From Trebonia sp963759545 (lineage in GTDB: Bacteria; Actinomycetota; Actinomycetes; Streptosporangiales; Streptosporangiaceae): a stretch of DNA of 64,000 nucleotides. The notes below the pieces were generated by a model. The model worked only from the letters and a program-made list of their open reading frames with translations. It was not told where the DNA came from and made no database searches. The translations under genes and the position numbers were made by a program. Positions 15,870-25,344 of this stretch are shown piece by piece. The stretch covers positions 26,056 to 90,055 of the forward strand of contig CAVXAB010000049.1 in the NCBI GenBank assembly GCA_963759545.1, given 5' to 3'. Positions within the stretch are counted from its first letter, which is position 1. The number at the start of each line of letters is the position of its first letter.

Positions 15870-17507
15870 TCATCCAAGGTCGAAGGCGTACACCTTGTTG
15901 TTGTTGAGCACCGGGGTGGTGCCGCCGAGGCATAGCGTGCCGCAGTAGCCGGAGCCCCAGTAGACGCTGCCGCCGGCGATCGCGGCGCCGCCGGTCACCG
16001 AGCCGCCGCTGGCGAAGCTCCACAAGATCTTCCCGGTCGCGGCGTCCAGGGCGTACATGTCGGTGCCGGTGGTGGCCATCGATCCGCCGTAGACGACACC
16101 GTTGGCGACGCTGACGAAGCCGGCGTCGACGGCGCCTGCCGGGTCAGGGGTCTGCCACAGGATCTTGCCGGTGGCCGGGTCCATGGCGGCCCAGGAGCCG
16201 CCGGTGACGGTCTTCCCGGCGTCCGGCCCGGACCCGCCCAAGGTGTAGGGGAGGCCCGCGGTGTCGGCTTCGGCCGCGTAGATGCGCCGCCCGTCGGTGG
16301 CCGTGCCGTACTCGATGCCGGCGTTGGTTACGACGTCCGCCGGGCCGATCGTGGTCTGCCAGGCGACCTTGCCGGTGGCGGGGTCGACCGCCCAGTAGAC
16401 GCCGCTCTTCGCGCCGGCCCCGAGCAGCTGCTCCGGGCGGTGGGTGGCCGGATTGACGGTGGTGAACAGGTTGGGCCCGGCGCCGAAGTCGAAGTCCGGC
16501 CCGACCGGCTGGGGAAGCGTCCACAGGTCGGTGCTCAGCGTGTGATCGGCCCAGGCGATCGTGCCGTCACTGAGCTTGAGGGCCAGGATCGAGTCCACGT
16601 AGTCATCAGCGACGGGCGGGGTGCACCCGGTCTGCTGCGGCGTGGTACAGACCCCGTCGGGCACGCTGTAGTTGTTCCCGGTGTCTATGTACAGGAGCCC
16701 CCGGGCCGGGTCCACCGCGAAGGTGGATTCCCACACCGCGTTGCCACTGTAGTAACCGGGCTTGTTGGAGTCGCCGCCGCCGTTGTTCGACGGCACCGTG
16801 TAGGTCTTCCACAGCAGCCTGCCGGTGGCCGCGTTCAGCGCGACGACCGCCCCGCGGAACGAGTCCTGGGTGTTCCCCTCCCCCTTGGAGGAGATGCCTA
16901 TGTACGCGACGCCGCCGTAGACCACCGGGGAACCGGTGATCTGGGCGTTCGGGTCGGTGTCCACCTGCGTCGACCACACCGGCTTGCCGGTGCGGCGGTC
17001 GACGGCGAACACGCGGGCGCCGGATGTGCCGGCCGTGCCGGAACTGAGGATCCAGCCGTCGCCGAGGATCAGCTCATTGCCGTAGACGGCCGGGCTGGTC
17101 CTGGACACGTCACCTGCCACCCCGGTGTAGCCGGAGACATCCTGCGACCACAGCACCTTCCCGCTGCCAGCCGCGACCGCCCACAGCTTGCCGCCGTAGT
17201 CAGGGACGTAAACCGCGCCGTCGTCGACGGTCGGGGTCGTGGAGATCGCGCCGGCCGTGGTCAGCGTCCACCGCGGCGCCAGCCGGCCCGCGTTGGCCGG
17301 GGAAATCTCATGCTCGGCGGCCTGGAAATGGGTGTCATCGATGTTCTGCCCGGCCATCGACCACTGCCCTGGCCCCCCCGACTGCCCGGGTGCTCCCACC
17401 GGCCCGGCCAGGGCTCCGGTCGCTCCCGCCGCCAACAGCCCTGCCACGGCGGCCATCACCGCGGTGACCCGGCCGCGGCCCACTCTCAGCATTTTTCGCC
17501 TCGTCAT
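15870..17507 (-). CDS. Secreted PQQ-type quinoprotein (PQQ-binding-like beta-propeller)
   Basis: A 545-residue exported protein starting at MTRRKMLRVGRGRV (17507; AGGAGA upstream), signal peptide to about residue 36. At least seven propeller blades carry the PQQ-repeat signature AxDxxTGKxxW: AAGSGKVLW, DRRTGKPVW, NAATGRLLW, DPATGKVAW, DPATGKILW and DAATGKILW. An N-terminal WSMAGQNIDDTHFQ is usual for alcohol/polyvinyl-alcohol dehydrogenase relatives. No haem c CxxCH is visible, so electrons would go to a separate acceptor. C-terminal YCGTLCLGG may form a disulfide. Motif site B lies 70 bp upstream of the start. Confidence 0.88.
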   Translation of the reverse strand: MTRRKMLRVGRGRVTAVMAAVAGLLAAGATGALAGPVGAPGQSGGPGQWSMAGQNIDDTHFQAAEHEISPANAGRLAPRWTLTTAGAISTTPTVDDGAVYVPDYGGKLWAVAAGSGKVLWSQDVSGYTGVAGDVSRTSPAVYGNELILGDGWILSSGTAGTSGARVFAVDRRTGKPVWSTQVDTDPNAQITGSPVVYGGVAYIGISSKGEGNTQDSFRGAVVALNAATGRLLWKTYTVPSNNGGGDSNKPGYYSGNAVWESTFAVDPARGLLYIDTGNNYSVPDGVCTTPQQTGCTPPVADDYVDSILALKLSDGTIAWADHTLSTDLWTLPQPVGPDFDFGAGPNLFTTVNPATHRPEQLLGAGAKSGVYWAVDPATGKVAWQTTIGPADVVTNAGIEYGTATDGRRIYAAEADTAGLPYTLGGSGPDAGKTVTGGSWAAMDPATGKILWQTPDPAGAVDAGFVSVANGVVYGGSMATTGTDMYALDAATGKILWSFASGGSVTGGAAIAGGSVYWGSGYCGTLCLGGTTPVLNNNKVYAFDLG

Positions 17508-17576
17508 GCTCGGTCTCCTGTCGCGATGAGGGCTTTCCTCAGGTTTTGCAACCTTTGTGAGCTTCGCGGGCAAACA

Positions 17577-17606
17577 GGTGAACGGCCATCACCGGATCTC
17601 AGTGAT
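17577..17606 (+). promoter_or_regulatory. 30-bp operator-like motif, site B
   Basis: Same three half-sites as site A (GGTGA, then TCACC, then AGTGAT), 70 bp from the quinoprotein start and in the same orientation relative to its gene as sites C and D. Confidence 0.75.
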
Positions 17607-17662
17607 TAAGGCGCGGGCGCCAGATATCTCCATGAGGTTCTTCAGAGTGCGGGCTAATTGAA

Positions 17663-19528
17663 TTAGCTCTTGACCGGCTGCGGGTCGCGTGGGCGCACCG
17701 TGCCGTCCGTCATGATGTCGCCGTCGGGGCACCGCCACTGGACTTGCCCGCCTTCGAACTGCTCCTGGTACAGCGACGCGTACAGCCCGCCCTCGCGCAG
17801 CAGATCGCGGTGCGAGCCGGATTCCACGACCTGCCCACCGTCGATGACATAGATGCTGTCCGCGTTGACGATGGTGGACAGCCGGTGAGCGATGGCGATG
17901 GTCGTCCGCGAGCCCATCAGGGCGTCCAGCGCTTTCTGCACCTCCCGTTCGCTGGCGGTGTCCAGTGCCGAGGTCGCCTCGTCCAGGATCAGGATGCGCG
18001 GGTCGTGCAGCAGGACGCGGGCGATGGCCAGGCGCTGCTTCTCACCGCCCGACAGCCGGTACCCGCGCTCGCCGACCACGGTGTCGTATCCGTCGGAGAA
18101 TTCCATGATCCGGTCGTGGATGTAGGCTGCCCGCGCCGCCTCCTCCACCTCCTCCCGCGACGCGCCTGGACGCCCGTATTGGATGTTCGCCAGGACGGTG
18201 TCGTGGAAGAGGTAGCTCTCCTGGGTCACGAAACCGATGGAGGCGGCCAGTGAGGCCTGGCGGACGTGCCGTACGTCGAGCCCGTTAACCTCGACCGCCC
18301 CGGCCGTGACGTCGTACAGGCGCGGGATCAGGTAGCTGATGGTGGTCTTGCCGGCTCCGCTCGGCCCCACCAGGGCCACCAGGTGGCCGGGGTTCGCTTC
18401 GAGGCTGACGCCCGACAAAGCGTCCGCCGAGACACCGGGGTAGCGGAAGTAGACGTCCCGCAGGGCCACCCGGCCGCCCGCCTCGGTAACCGGGAGGTCG
18501 ACGGCGTCGGGGGCGTCGACGATGTCGGGCACCACGTCGAGGTACTCGAAGACCCGGTCGAACAGGGCCAGCGATGACCGCAGCTCCACCGAGACCTGCA
18601 GCAGCTGCCCGATCGGGAAGTACAGGCGGGTCTGGAGCGTGGTGAAGGCCACGACGGTTCCGGCCGAGACGGCGTGATGGTTCGCGATGAGCAGGCCCGC
18701 GGTGAGGTAGATCAGGGCCGGGGTGATGGACAGGAAGGACTGCACGACGGCGTAGAAACCCTGGCCGATCATCTGCTGGCGGACCTCAAGGCCAACGAGG
18801 CGCTGGTTCTCCCGCTGGTAGCGGCCGATGTCGCGGGTCTGGTTGCCGAACACCTTGGCCAGCAGCACGCCAGATACCGAGAGGGTTTCCTCGGTGATCG
18901 CGCTCATGGCCGCCAGCGACTCCTGGGTCGACCGCGACACCTTGCGGCGCCGATCGCCGACCGTCTTTGTCAGCCAGAAGAACGCCGGCACGGTAACGAC
19001 CGCCACGATGGTCAGCTGCCAGCTGATGATGATCATGGCGACGATGCTGGAGACGAACGTGACGACGTTGGCCAGGATCGTCGAGGCGGTGCTGGTGACC
19101 ACCGTCTCGACGCCGCCCACGTCGTTGGCCAGCCGGGACTGGATCTCGCCGGTCTTGGTGTTCGTGAAGAAGGCAAGCGGGAGAGTCTCCAGGTGCGCGT
19201 ACAGCCGGTTGCGCAGGTCCCGCATGACCAGCTGCCCGACCCGGGTGGTCTGGTAGACCTGCAGGATGCCGATGGCGCCGTTGACGACCGGCACCAGGGC
19301 CATGACACCCACCAGCACATAGAGCAGGTGCAGGTTGGGGCCGCCAGGGACGAACAGGGCCTTGTTGAACACCGCCTGGATCAGCAGCGGGTTGATGATG
19401 CCGATCGTCGAGGTCACCACGATGAGCACGATGACGGCGGCCACCTGGAGCCGGTAGGGACGGAACAGCGGCACTATCCGCCCGGCAGCGCTGCCACGGT
19501 CGGGGCGGGCAGGCGACTTTGTCACCAT
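17663..19528 (-). CDS. ABC transporter, fused permease and ATPase (exporter half-transporter)
   Basis: A 621-residue half-transporter. Start ATG 19528 (MVTKSPARPDRG) is 7 nt after AGAAGGAG, better placed than the upstream 19567. The membrane domain (about 30-320) has six helices. The ATPase has Walker A LVGPSGAGKTT, Q-loop VTQESYLF, signature LSGGEKQRLAIARVLL, Walker B ILILDEATSALD and the switch IAHRLST. It probably works as a homodimer exporting a lipid, peptide or drug. Motif site C lies 83 bp upstream. The neighbours (LAL activator, DHA2 exporter, quinoprotein) suggest a shared protective or product-export response. Confidence 0.92.
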   Translation of the reverse strand: MVTKSPARPDRGSAAGRIVPLFRPYRLQVAAVIVLIVVTSTIGIINPLLIQAVFNKALFVPGGPNLHLLYVLVGVMALVPVVNGAIGILQVYQTTRVGQLVMRDLRNRLYAHLETLPLAFFTNTKTGEIQSRLANDVGGVETVVTSTASTILANVVTFVSSIVAMIIISWQLTIVAVVTVPAFFWLTKTVGDRRRKVSRSTQESLAAMSAITEETLSVSGVLLAKVFGNQTRDIGRYQRENQRLVGLEVRQQMIGQGFYAVVQSFLSITPALIYLTAGLLIANHHAVSAGTVVAFTTLQTRLYFPIGQLLQVSVELRSSLALFDRVFEYLDVVPDIVDAPDAVDLPVTEAGGRVALRDVYFRYPGVSADALSGVSLEANPGHLVALVGPSGAGKTTISYLIPRLYDVTAGAVEVNGLDVRHVRQASLAASIGFVTQESYLFHDTVLANIQYGRPGASREEVEEAARAAYIHDRIMEFSDGYDTVVGERGYRLSGGEKQRLAIARVLLHDPRILILDEATSALDTASEREVQKALDALMGSRTTIAIAHRLSTIVNADSIYVIDGGQVVESGSHRDLLREGGLYASLYQEQFEGGQVQWRCPDGDIMTDGTVRPRDPQPVKS

Positions 19529-19610
19529 GAGGCGACTCCTTCTGGGGCACTGGTCATGGAGTGTCACCTTCCCGTGGCGAACGGACGCGCCTGACGATAG
19601 CGGCCGTCAC

Positions 19611-19640
19611 GGTGAGCGGTCGTGACCTGGTTCAGGTGAT
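19611..19640 (+). promoter_or_regulatory. 30-bp operator-like motif, site C
   Basis: GGTGAGCGG followed by a TGACC half-site (one change from TCACC) and GGTGAT, at 12-bp steps. It lies between the LAL regulator stop (19660) and the ABC transporter start (19528), 83 bp from the latter. Confidence 0.75.
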
Positions 19641-19659
19641 CTGCGGTCCGTGGTGAGCT

Positions 19660-22341
19660 TCACCTGGATCCGGTCGCCCCGGGCTTGCGCGTGCGGCGAG
19701 CGGCCAGCAGCCGCAGCTCCCGCGCGCGCCGCACGGCCGAGGACCGGTCACTGACCTGGAGCTTGGCGTAGATTCGGCGCAGGTGCGTGCTGACGGTGTT
19801 CAGCGAGACAGACATTTCGTCGGCGATCTCGGGCCGGGACAAGTTGGTCGGCAGATATCGCAGCACCCTGAGCTCGCCCGGGCTGAGTTCCTCCGCCGGC
19901 AATGAGGACTGCTGTTTGGCCACCGGGGATGAGCCGTGGAGGACGTCGAGGATGTCGGCGAGCAGCGCGGCGTGCGCGGTCTGGTGCCGGGGCAGCGCCT
20001 CGAGCAGCTCCCGGGAGCCTGTCATCGCGAACGGCAAGACCAGCCGGTCAGACTCCGCCAGGGCCAGTGCGCGTTCAGCCGCCTGGTCCGCCGCGCGCTG
20101 GTCACCGCGCTCGCGATGGGCGAGCCCGGCGAGCAGTTGCGTCTCAACGACCGTTGTGTAACCCAGGACCGGTGCCGTGCCATCGAGAACATCGTGCAAC
20201 GCGCCCAGGGCTCCGGCCGGATCGCCATCCGCCAGGCAGATCACCGCGCGGGCATTGCGTATCTCGCCGGAGCTTGCCCGCTCGTCATCAAGCGCCGCGA
20301 GGCGGGCGCGGGCTTCGCCGGTCAGCCCGAGGCGGGCCTGCGTGGCGAGCAGCCAGCCGGTCACCTGGCTCGCCAGCGCCTGCGATCCCTCCAGCTGCGA
20401 CGCCAGGTCTTCGGCCGCGCCGAACTCCTCGAGCGCCTCGCGGTGGCGGCCGCGGCCGGCCTGCAGCATCCCTGCCGTCTGGTGCAGCAGCAGCCTGATG
20501 TCCGGCCCGGTGTCTGTTTGCAGAGCCCGTTCGGTGCGCCGCAACCACCGCTCGCCCTCGTCGAACTCACCCAGCCACACCATCGTGCCTGCGAGCGTCA
20601 TCAGCGCGGGCGCGATCACCGGTTCCGTGCCCCAGCCGTACCGTTCGGCGAGCGCGATCGCCTCGCGGCAGCGTCGCTGGGTCGTGGCGAACGCATCGTT
20701 CTCCGGCTTGGCAGCGTCATGGAAGATATACGCGAAACCGAGCTGCGCGAGGCAGCCGACTTCCAGGTACGGACGGCCGATCTCCCGGGCCAGGACGGCG
20801 CCCTCCCGGAGGTGGCGTACCGCGTCCGGCAGCCCCAGGGACCACGCCTCGGCGGTACCCAGGTTCATCAGCGCCACCGCGCGCAGGTCGCTGCCCAAGG
20901 CGATGTCTTCGTCGGACGGCCCGGTTACCGGGGAGGCCAGGAATCGAGCCTGCTCGGTGACGCCAGCCAGGTAACCGCGCCGCCTGGCCAGCGACAGCTC
21001 CAGCAACGCCATCGCCACCTGGTGGCGGCGCTGGCGGCCTGGCGGCGTCGTCTCGGCGTACGCCTTGGCGACCGCCAGGTGGGCGGCCGCATCGTCCAGG
21101 TGCCCCTGAGCAAGGTCACCCATCGCGCGCACCAGGGCCAGCTCGGGGTGGTCCGCGCCCGGCGGGAAGGCCTGGACCAGCGCCTGCATGGTCTGCGCCT
21201 GCCCGTCGAGCGTCAGGCTGAACGAATGGTCGGCCAACAGCCCGGCCGCCTCCGGCCAGTCGCCGGCCGCCTGGGTGTGCCGGATGGCCTCGGCCATCTG
21301 GCCATGCTGAGTGAACCATCCGGCGGCGCGCCGGTGCAGCGCGGGTATTTCCGCGGGCAGCGTGCGGCGCAGCTCCAGCCGGAGCAGATCGGCGAACAAG
21401 TGGTGGTAGCGGAACCAGCTGCGTCCGGGGTCGAGCGATTCGACGAACGCGTTGGCGTCCTCGAGGTCAAGCAGGACCTGTTCCGAGCCCAGACGGCCGG
21501 TCAGCAGGTCGGCCAGCTCGCCGTTGACGCGGTCGAGCAGGGAGGTGCGCAGCAGCAGATCCTGGACGTCGGGCGGCTGGCGGTCGAGCATTTCGGCGAG
21601 CAGGTACTCGGCGACCGTGCGGTCGCTGCCGGAGAACTCGGCGACGAACCGCTCCGGGTCGGGGTGGCCGACCAGGGAGAGGGCCGCGAGCCGCAGGCCC
21701 GCGGCCCATCCCTCGGTCCGCTGGTGCAGCAGCGCCGCCCCGGCCGCGGACAGTGCGATGCCCGCGGCTTCGAGCAGCTCGCGGGTTTCGCGCTCGGAAA
21801 AGCGCAGGTCCGCCGCGCGGATCTCGGCGAGCTCGCCGGCCAGGCGCAGCCGGTGCAGCCGCAGCCGCACATCGTGACGCGTGGTCAGGATCGCGTGCAC
21901 GTTCGGGGGAAGGCTGGTCAGCAGCCGGGTGAGCTGAGTGGGGGCCTCTGGCGTGTGCAGCTCGTGGAGATCATCAATTACCAGCGTGACGCCGCCATGA
22001 GCGTCGGCGAGCTCAGATAGCACCCGGTCGGCCATCGCGTGCTCGTTGAAGTCGGGTGTCGCTGCTGGCAGTTCCGCGCCGCCGTTCGCACCAGTCGCGC
22101 GACGGACCGCGTCGAGCAGGGTCAGCCAGAACTGCTGCGCGTCGTGCTGGTCGCGCTGCACCTGCATGACGGCGAGCCGGCGCGACTGGCCGGTCCGGCC
22201 GGCCCAGGCGCGCAGCAGTGACGTTTTCCCGCTGCCGGCCGGGGCCGAGATGATCGTCACCTTGCTCGCCGCCGCGCGATCCAGGGCAGCGAGAAGATCA
22301 CTCCGGTCGATCAGCCGGGGAGTTGCTGGAACCACCCTCAC
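19660..22341 (-). CDS. LAL-type LuxR family transcriptional activator (MalT-like STAND ATPase)
   Basis: An 893-residue regulator close to the usual LAL size. I place the start at GTG 22341 (VRVVPATPRLIDRSDLLAAL), since the frame upstream has no family content and runs through motif site D. Walker A SAPAGSGKT lies at residues 33-41 and Walker B is VTLVIDDLHEL. A long TPR-like helical region follows. The C-terminal LuxR HTH (GELRVLRYLPTNLSRPEIADEM and SVSLNTVSTHLRRIYAKL) includes a recognition helix. LAL proteins bind an inducer and ATP, oligomerise and activate transcription. It lies among four copies of a 30-bp motif and is the best candidate to bind them. Confidence 0.9.
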   Translation of the reverse strand: MRVVPATPRLIDRSDLLAALDRAAASKVTIISAPAGSGKTSLLRAWAGRTGQSRRLAVMQVQRDQHDAQQFWLTLLDAVRRATGANGGAELPAATPDFNEHAMADRVLSELADAHGGVTLVIDDLHELHTPEAPTQLTRLLTSLPPNVHAILTTRHDVRLRLHRLRLAGELAEIRAADLRFSERETRELLEAAGIALSAAGAALLHQRTEGWAAGLRLAALSLVGHPDPERFVAEFSGSDRTVAEYLLAEMLDRQPPDVQDLLLRTSLLDRVNGELADLLTGRLGSEQVLLDLEDANAFVESLDPGRSWFRYHHLFADLLRLELRRTLPAEIPALHRRAAGWFTQHGQMAEAIRHTQAAGDWPEAAGLLADHSFSLTLDGQAQTMQALVQAFPPGADHPELALVRAMGDLAQGHLDDAAAHLAVAKAYAETTPPGRQRRHQVAMALLELSLARRRGYLAGVTEQARFLASPVTGPSDEDIALGSDLRAVALMNLGTAEAWSLGLPDAVRHLREGAVLAREIGRPYLEVGCLAQLGFAYIFHDAAKPENDAFATTQRRCREAIALAERYGWGTEPVIAPALMTLAGTMVWLGEFDEGERWLRRTERALQTDTGPDIRLLLHQTAGMLQAGRGRHREALEEFGAAEDLASQLEGSQALASQVTGWLLATQARLGLTGEARARLAALDDERASSGEIRNARAVICLADGDPAGALGALHDVLDGTAPVLGYTTVVETQLLAGLAHRERGDQRAADQAAERALALAESDRLVLPFAMTGSRELLEALPRHQTAHAALLADILDVLHGSSPVAKQQSSLPAEELSPGELRVLRYLPTNLSRPEIADEMSVSLNTVSTHLRRIYAKLQVSDRSSAVRRARELRLLAARRTRKPGATGSR

Positions 22342-22468
22342 AGGCCTGCCTTGATATCTACGCCGGGCACCCCGGCGCCGGTCACTCAGTCCTGGCACCT
22401 TCTGCCTCGGTATCAGACCAGCGCACCTACTGTCAACGGCGTGCGGAGCCTCGGTCCGGGTGCGGCGA

Positions 22469-22498
22469 ATCACCGGGATCAGGTGACGGCCGCTCACT
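22469..22498 (-). promoter_or_regulatory. 30-bp operator-like motif, site D
   Basis: Read on the minus strand: AGTGAGCGG, then TCACC, then GGTGAT at 12-bp steps. It is 79 bp from the GTG start of the DHA2 transporter on the plus strand, the same distance and relative orientation as sites B and C. It also lies in the 235-bp gap to the LAL gene, so it may serve autoregulation. Confidence 0.75.
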
Positions 22499-22576
22499 TG
22501 GTTAACGGCAAGCCTGGGTCCGTCGCGAAAGCTCGCACGGCCGCCAGGGACGTGCCCGAGATCCAAGGGGGATGTC

Positions 22577-24511
22577 GTGACATCACCAGCCTCCGGCGCG
22601 GGCAGCGCTCCCGACCTGCCCACCACCCGGCCAGCGCGATCCGTGACCGGGCGCGCGGCCTCGCCCGCCGCCACGGCAGGCGGCGGCAACCGCCGCCTCG
22701 GCCTGGCGCTGCTGGTCATCGCCACCGCCCAGCTCATGGTCGTGCTCGACGCGACCATCGTCAACGTTGCCCTCCCGCACATCCAGCAGGCACTCGGCTT
22801 CTCCGGCAGCGGCCTGGAGTGGGTGGTGAACGCCTACGCGGTCACCTTCGGCGGGCTGCTCCTGCTCGGCGGCCGCGCCGGTGACATTCTCGGCCGGCGG
22901 CGGGTGTTCGTCTTCGGGCTGCTGCTGTTCTCCGGAGCGTCCCTGCTCGGCGGGTTCGCTAACAGCGAGGCGTGGCTGCTCACCGCGAGGGCAGTGCAGG
23001 GCGTCGGCGGCGCGGTGATCGCGCCCACCGCGCTGGCGCTGATCACCACCAACTTTCCAGAAGGCGGGGAACGCAACCGGGCGTTCGGCGTCTACGCGGC
23101 GATGGCCAGCGCCGGCAGCGCGGTCGGCCTGCTGCTTGGCGGCATACTGACCACCTACGCGTCGTGGCGGTGGGTGCTTTTCGTCAACGTCCCGATCGGG
23201 ATCGTGGTGGCGGCCGCCGCGCCGCGCGTGCTGGCAGAATCGCCCCGCCGGCCAGGCCGGGTCGACGTGGCAGGCGCGGTCACCGGCACCGGCGGCGTCG
23301 CGCTGCTGGTCTACGGCCTGTCCAAGGCCGCCACCGGGCAGGACGGGGTATCGCACTGGGGTGACGCGCAGGTGCTGGCGTCGCTGGTCGCGTCCGTCGT
23401 GCTTCTCGTTTCGTTCGTGCTGATCGAAATGCGCAGCCCGCATCCGCTGCTCCCGATGCGGGTGCTCGCCGACCGCAACCGGTCGGGTGCCTACCTGATC
23501 ATGCTGTGCGTCTCCACCGGGCTTTTCGGCTTGTTCTTCTTCCTCACCCTGTTCATACAGACCGTCCTCGGCTACAGCGCGATCCGGTCGGGCATCGCCT
23601 ACCTGCCGTTCGCCGTCGGGGTCGTGATCGCCTCCGGACTGGCCTCGCAGCTAATGCCGCGGCTCGGCCCGCGGCCGCTGATCGTGGCGGGCTGCGCCAT
23701 GGTCGCGGGCGGGATGTTCTGGTTCTCCAGGCTGACCGAGCACGCCGGCTACGCCAGCCAGCTGCTCGGCCCGCAGCTCGTCAGCTCGTTCGGGCTCGGG
23801 CTGGTGTTCGTCCCGCTGGCCCTGGTCGCCCTGCACAACGTGGCCGAGCAGGACTCCGGTGTCGCCTCCAGCCTGCTCAACACCGCCCAGCAGGTCGGCG
23901 GCGCGATCGGGCTTGCCCTGCTCGGCACCGTCGCCTGGACGACCGTCGCGAACAGCGTCAGGACCCAGGTCGGACACGCGTCAGCGGCACCACCGCCCGC
24001 GTCCATCTACGATCAGGCCCTGACGGTCGGCTTTTCCCGTGCGTTCCTTGTTGCCGCGGGGATCGGGCTGCTCGCCCTGATCATCGCGATCGTCACCATC
24101 CGGGTCAGCCGCCAGGAACTGACCGGGGCCGAGCCCGCGCCGCAAACGGGTGCCGTGCCCGCGCCGCACGAGGGTGCCGTGCCCGCGCCGCGCGAGGCAG
24201 TACCGCAGTCCGGGGCACCGCAGCCCGCGGCACCGCAGCCCGGGACTGAGCAGCGGCCTGAAGACCGAGCCGCCCTCGCCGCGGCAGCCCGTCCGTGCCG
24301 GCTCTGCTCAGCCGGCACGGCATCACCACCTGGGAGGAGAGCGGCCCTTGCCCCGAAGTATGAGACTGAGTATCGTTCGATGATATTGAGTTTCATTGGG
24401 CGGTGGTTTCGTGGACGCAAGCTGCGACTCCGCGAGCCGGCCGCCCGCGGCGAGGCCGCCCACGCCCTGCGCGAGGCCCGGGGCGTCTGCCGGCCACGAG
24501 ACCGTTTCTGA
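22577..24511 (+). CDS. DHA2 family MFS drug exporter (EmrB/QacA type)
   Basis: A 14-helix proton antiporter. GTG 22577 follows AAGGGGG. Family motifs: LMVVLDATIVNVALPHIQ (motif D1 in helix 1), GRAGDILGRRRVF (motif A), and GGAIGLALLGTVAW near the end. These proteins expel toxic cations, dyes and antibiotics. After the last helix (about residue 510) comes a low-complexity tail with GAVPAP and APQP repeats, then about 60 residues with basic and AT-richer codons up to 24511. That last part looks non-coding, so the natural stop has probably been lost. The gene is divergent from the LAL regulator and carries motif site D. Confidence 0.9.
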   Translation: MTSPASGAGSAPDLPTTRPARSVTGRAASPAATAGGGNRRLGLALLVIATAQLMVVLDATIVNVALPHIQQALGFSGSGLEWVVNAYAVTFGGLLLLGGRAGDILGRRRVFVFGLLLFSGASLLGGFANSEAWLLTARAVQGVGGAVIAPTALALITTNFPEGGERNRAFGVYAAMASAGSAVGLLLGGILTTYASWRWVLFVNVPIGIVVAAAAPRVLAESPRRPGRVDVAGAVTGTGGVALLVYGLSKAATGQDGVSHWGDAQVLASLVASVVLLVSFVLIEMRSPHPLLPMRVLADRNRSGAYLIMLCVSTGLFGLFFFLTLFIQTVLGYSAIRSGIAYLPFAVGVVIASGLASQLMPRLGPRPLIVAGCAMVAGGMFWFSRLTEHAGYASQLLGPQLVSSFGLGLVFVPLALVALHNVAEQDSGVASSLLNTAQQVGGAIGLALLGTVAWTTVANSVRTQVGHASAAPPPASIYDQALTVGFSRAFLVAAGIGLLALIIAIVTIRVSRQELTGAEPAPQTGAVPAPHEGAVPAPREAVPQSGAPQPAAPQPGTEQRPEDRAALAAAARPCRLCSAGTASPPGRRAALAPKYETEYRSMILSFIGRWFRGRKLRLREPAARGEAAHALREARGVCRPRDRF

Positions 24512-24551
24512 CCAGTACGAGGCCTCACGACAAGAAGGGTGCGCCTATCCG

Positions 24552-25329
24552 ATGAATATCGTCGTCTGCATGAAGCAGGTGCCTGATACCGCGGTGGAGC
24601 GCACGCTCACCGGTGAGGGCACGCTGGACCGGGCTTCGCTTGACGGGCTGATCAACGAGCTCGATGAGTACGCGATCGAGGAGGGCCTGAAGATCGCGGA
24701 GGCGCACGGCGGCGAGGTGACGATCTTGTCGATGGGCCCGGGCAAGGCGTCGGAGTCGATCCGCAAGGCGCTGTCGATGGGCGCGGGCAAGGCCGTGCAC
24801 GTGACCGACGACGGCCTGGCGGGCTCGGACGCGCTCGCGACCTCGCTGGCGCTGGCCGAGGCGCTCAAGGCAGTCGGGTTCGACCTGGTGATCCTCGGTT
24901 CTGAGTCGACGGACGCGCGGACCGGGGTGGTGCCGGCGATGCTGGCCGAGCGCCTCGGGGTGCCGCAGCTGACCCTGGCGTCGAAGGTGGACATCGACGG
25001 GTCGTCGGTGACGATCCGGCGGGTGACCGACGACGGGTACGCGGTGGTGACGGGGTCGCTGCCGGCGGTGGTGTCGGTGGTGGAGAAGATCAACGAGCCC
25101 AGGTACCCGACGTTCAAGGGGATCATGGCGGCGAAGAAGAAGCCGGTGCAGACGCTGACGCTGGCCGAGCTGCCGTGCCGCCGGGGGCTCGGCCGGTCTG
25201 GCGGGCGCGGCTACGTGGGTGGATGACTTCGCGGCGCGGCCGCCGCGGGAGGCGGGCGTGATCGTGAAGGACGAGGGAGACGGCGGCAGCAAGGCGGCCG
25301 GGTTCCTCGCCGAGCGGAAGTTCATCTAG
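24552..25329 (+). CDS. etfB: Electron transfer flavoprotein beta subunit, frameshifted near the 3' end
   Basis: EtfB starts MNIVVCMKQVPDTAVE at 24552 behind GAAGGG and is conserved through ILSMGPGKASESIRKALSMG, ILGSESTDARTGVVP and VEKINEPRYPTFKGIM. After LTLAEL (about 25170) the frame turns into PCRRGLGRSG and stops at 25226. The next frame gives SAGLAGAATWVDDFAARPP and the normal ending KAAGFLAERKFI with TAG at 25327-25329. So the protein is complete apart from an indel near 25170-25195, at a run of five G. EtfB with EtfA carries electrons from acyl-CoA and other dehydrogenases to the quinone pool. Confidence 0.85.
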
Positions 25330-25344
25330 AGAGGACTGGGTTAC

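Noticed and set aside
22342..22782. N-terminal extension of the LAL regulator
   Set aside because: It contains motif site D and overlaps the divergent exporter gene; the family fold starts after 22341.
24362..24511. Last 50 residues of the DHA2 exporter as a functional domain
   Set aside because: Codon use becomes AT-richer and no family has this tail; it is more likely read-through.
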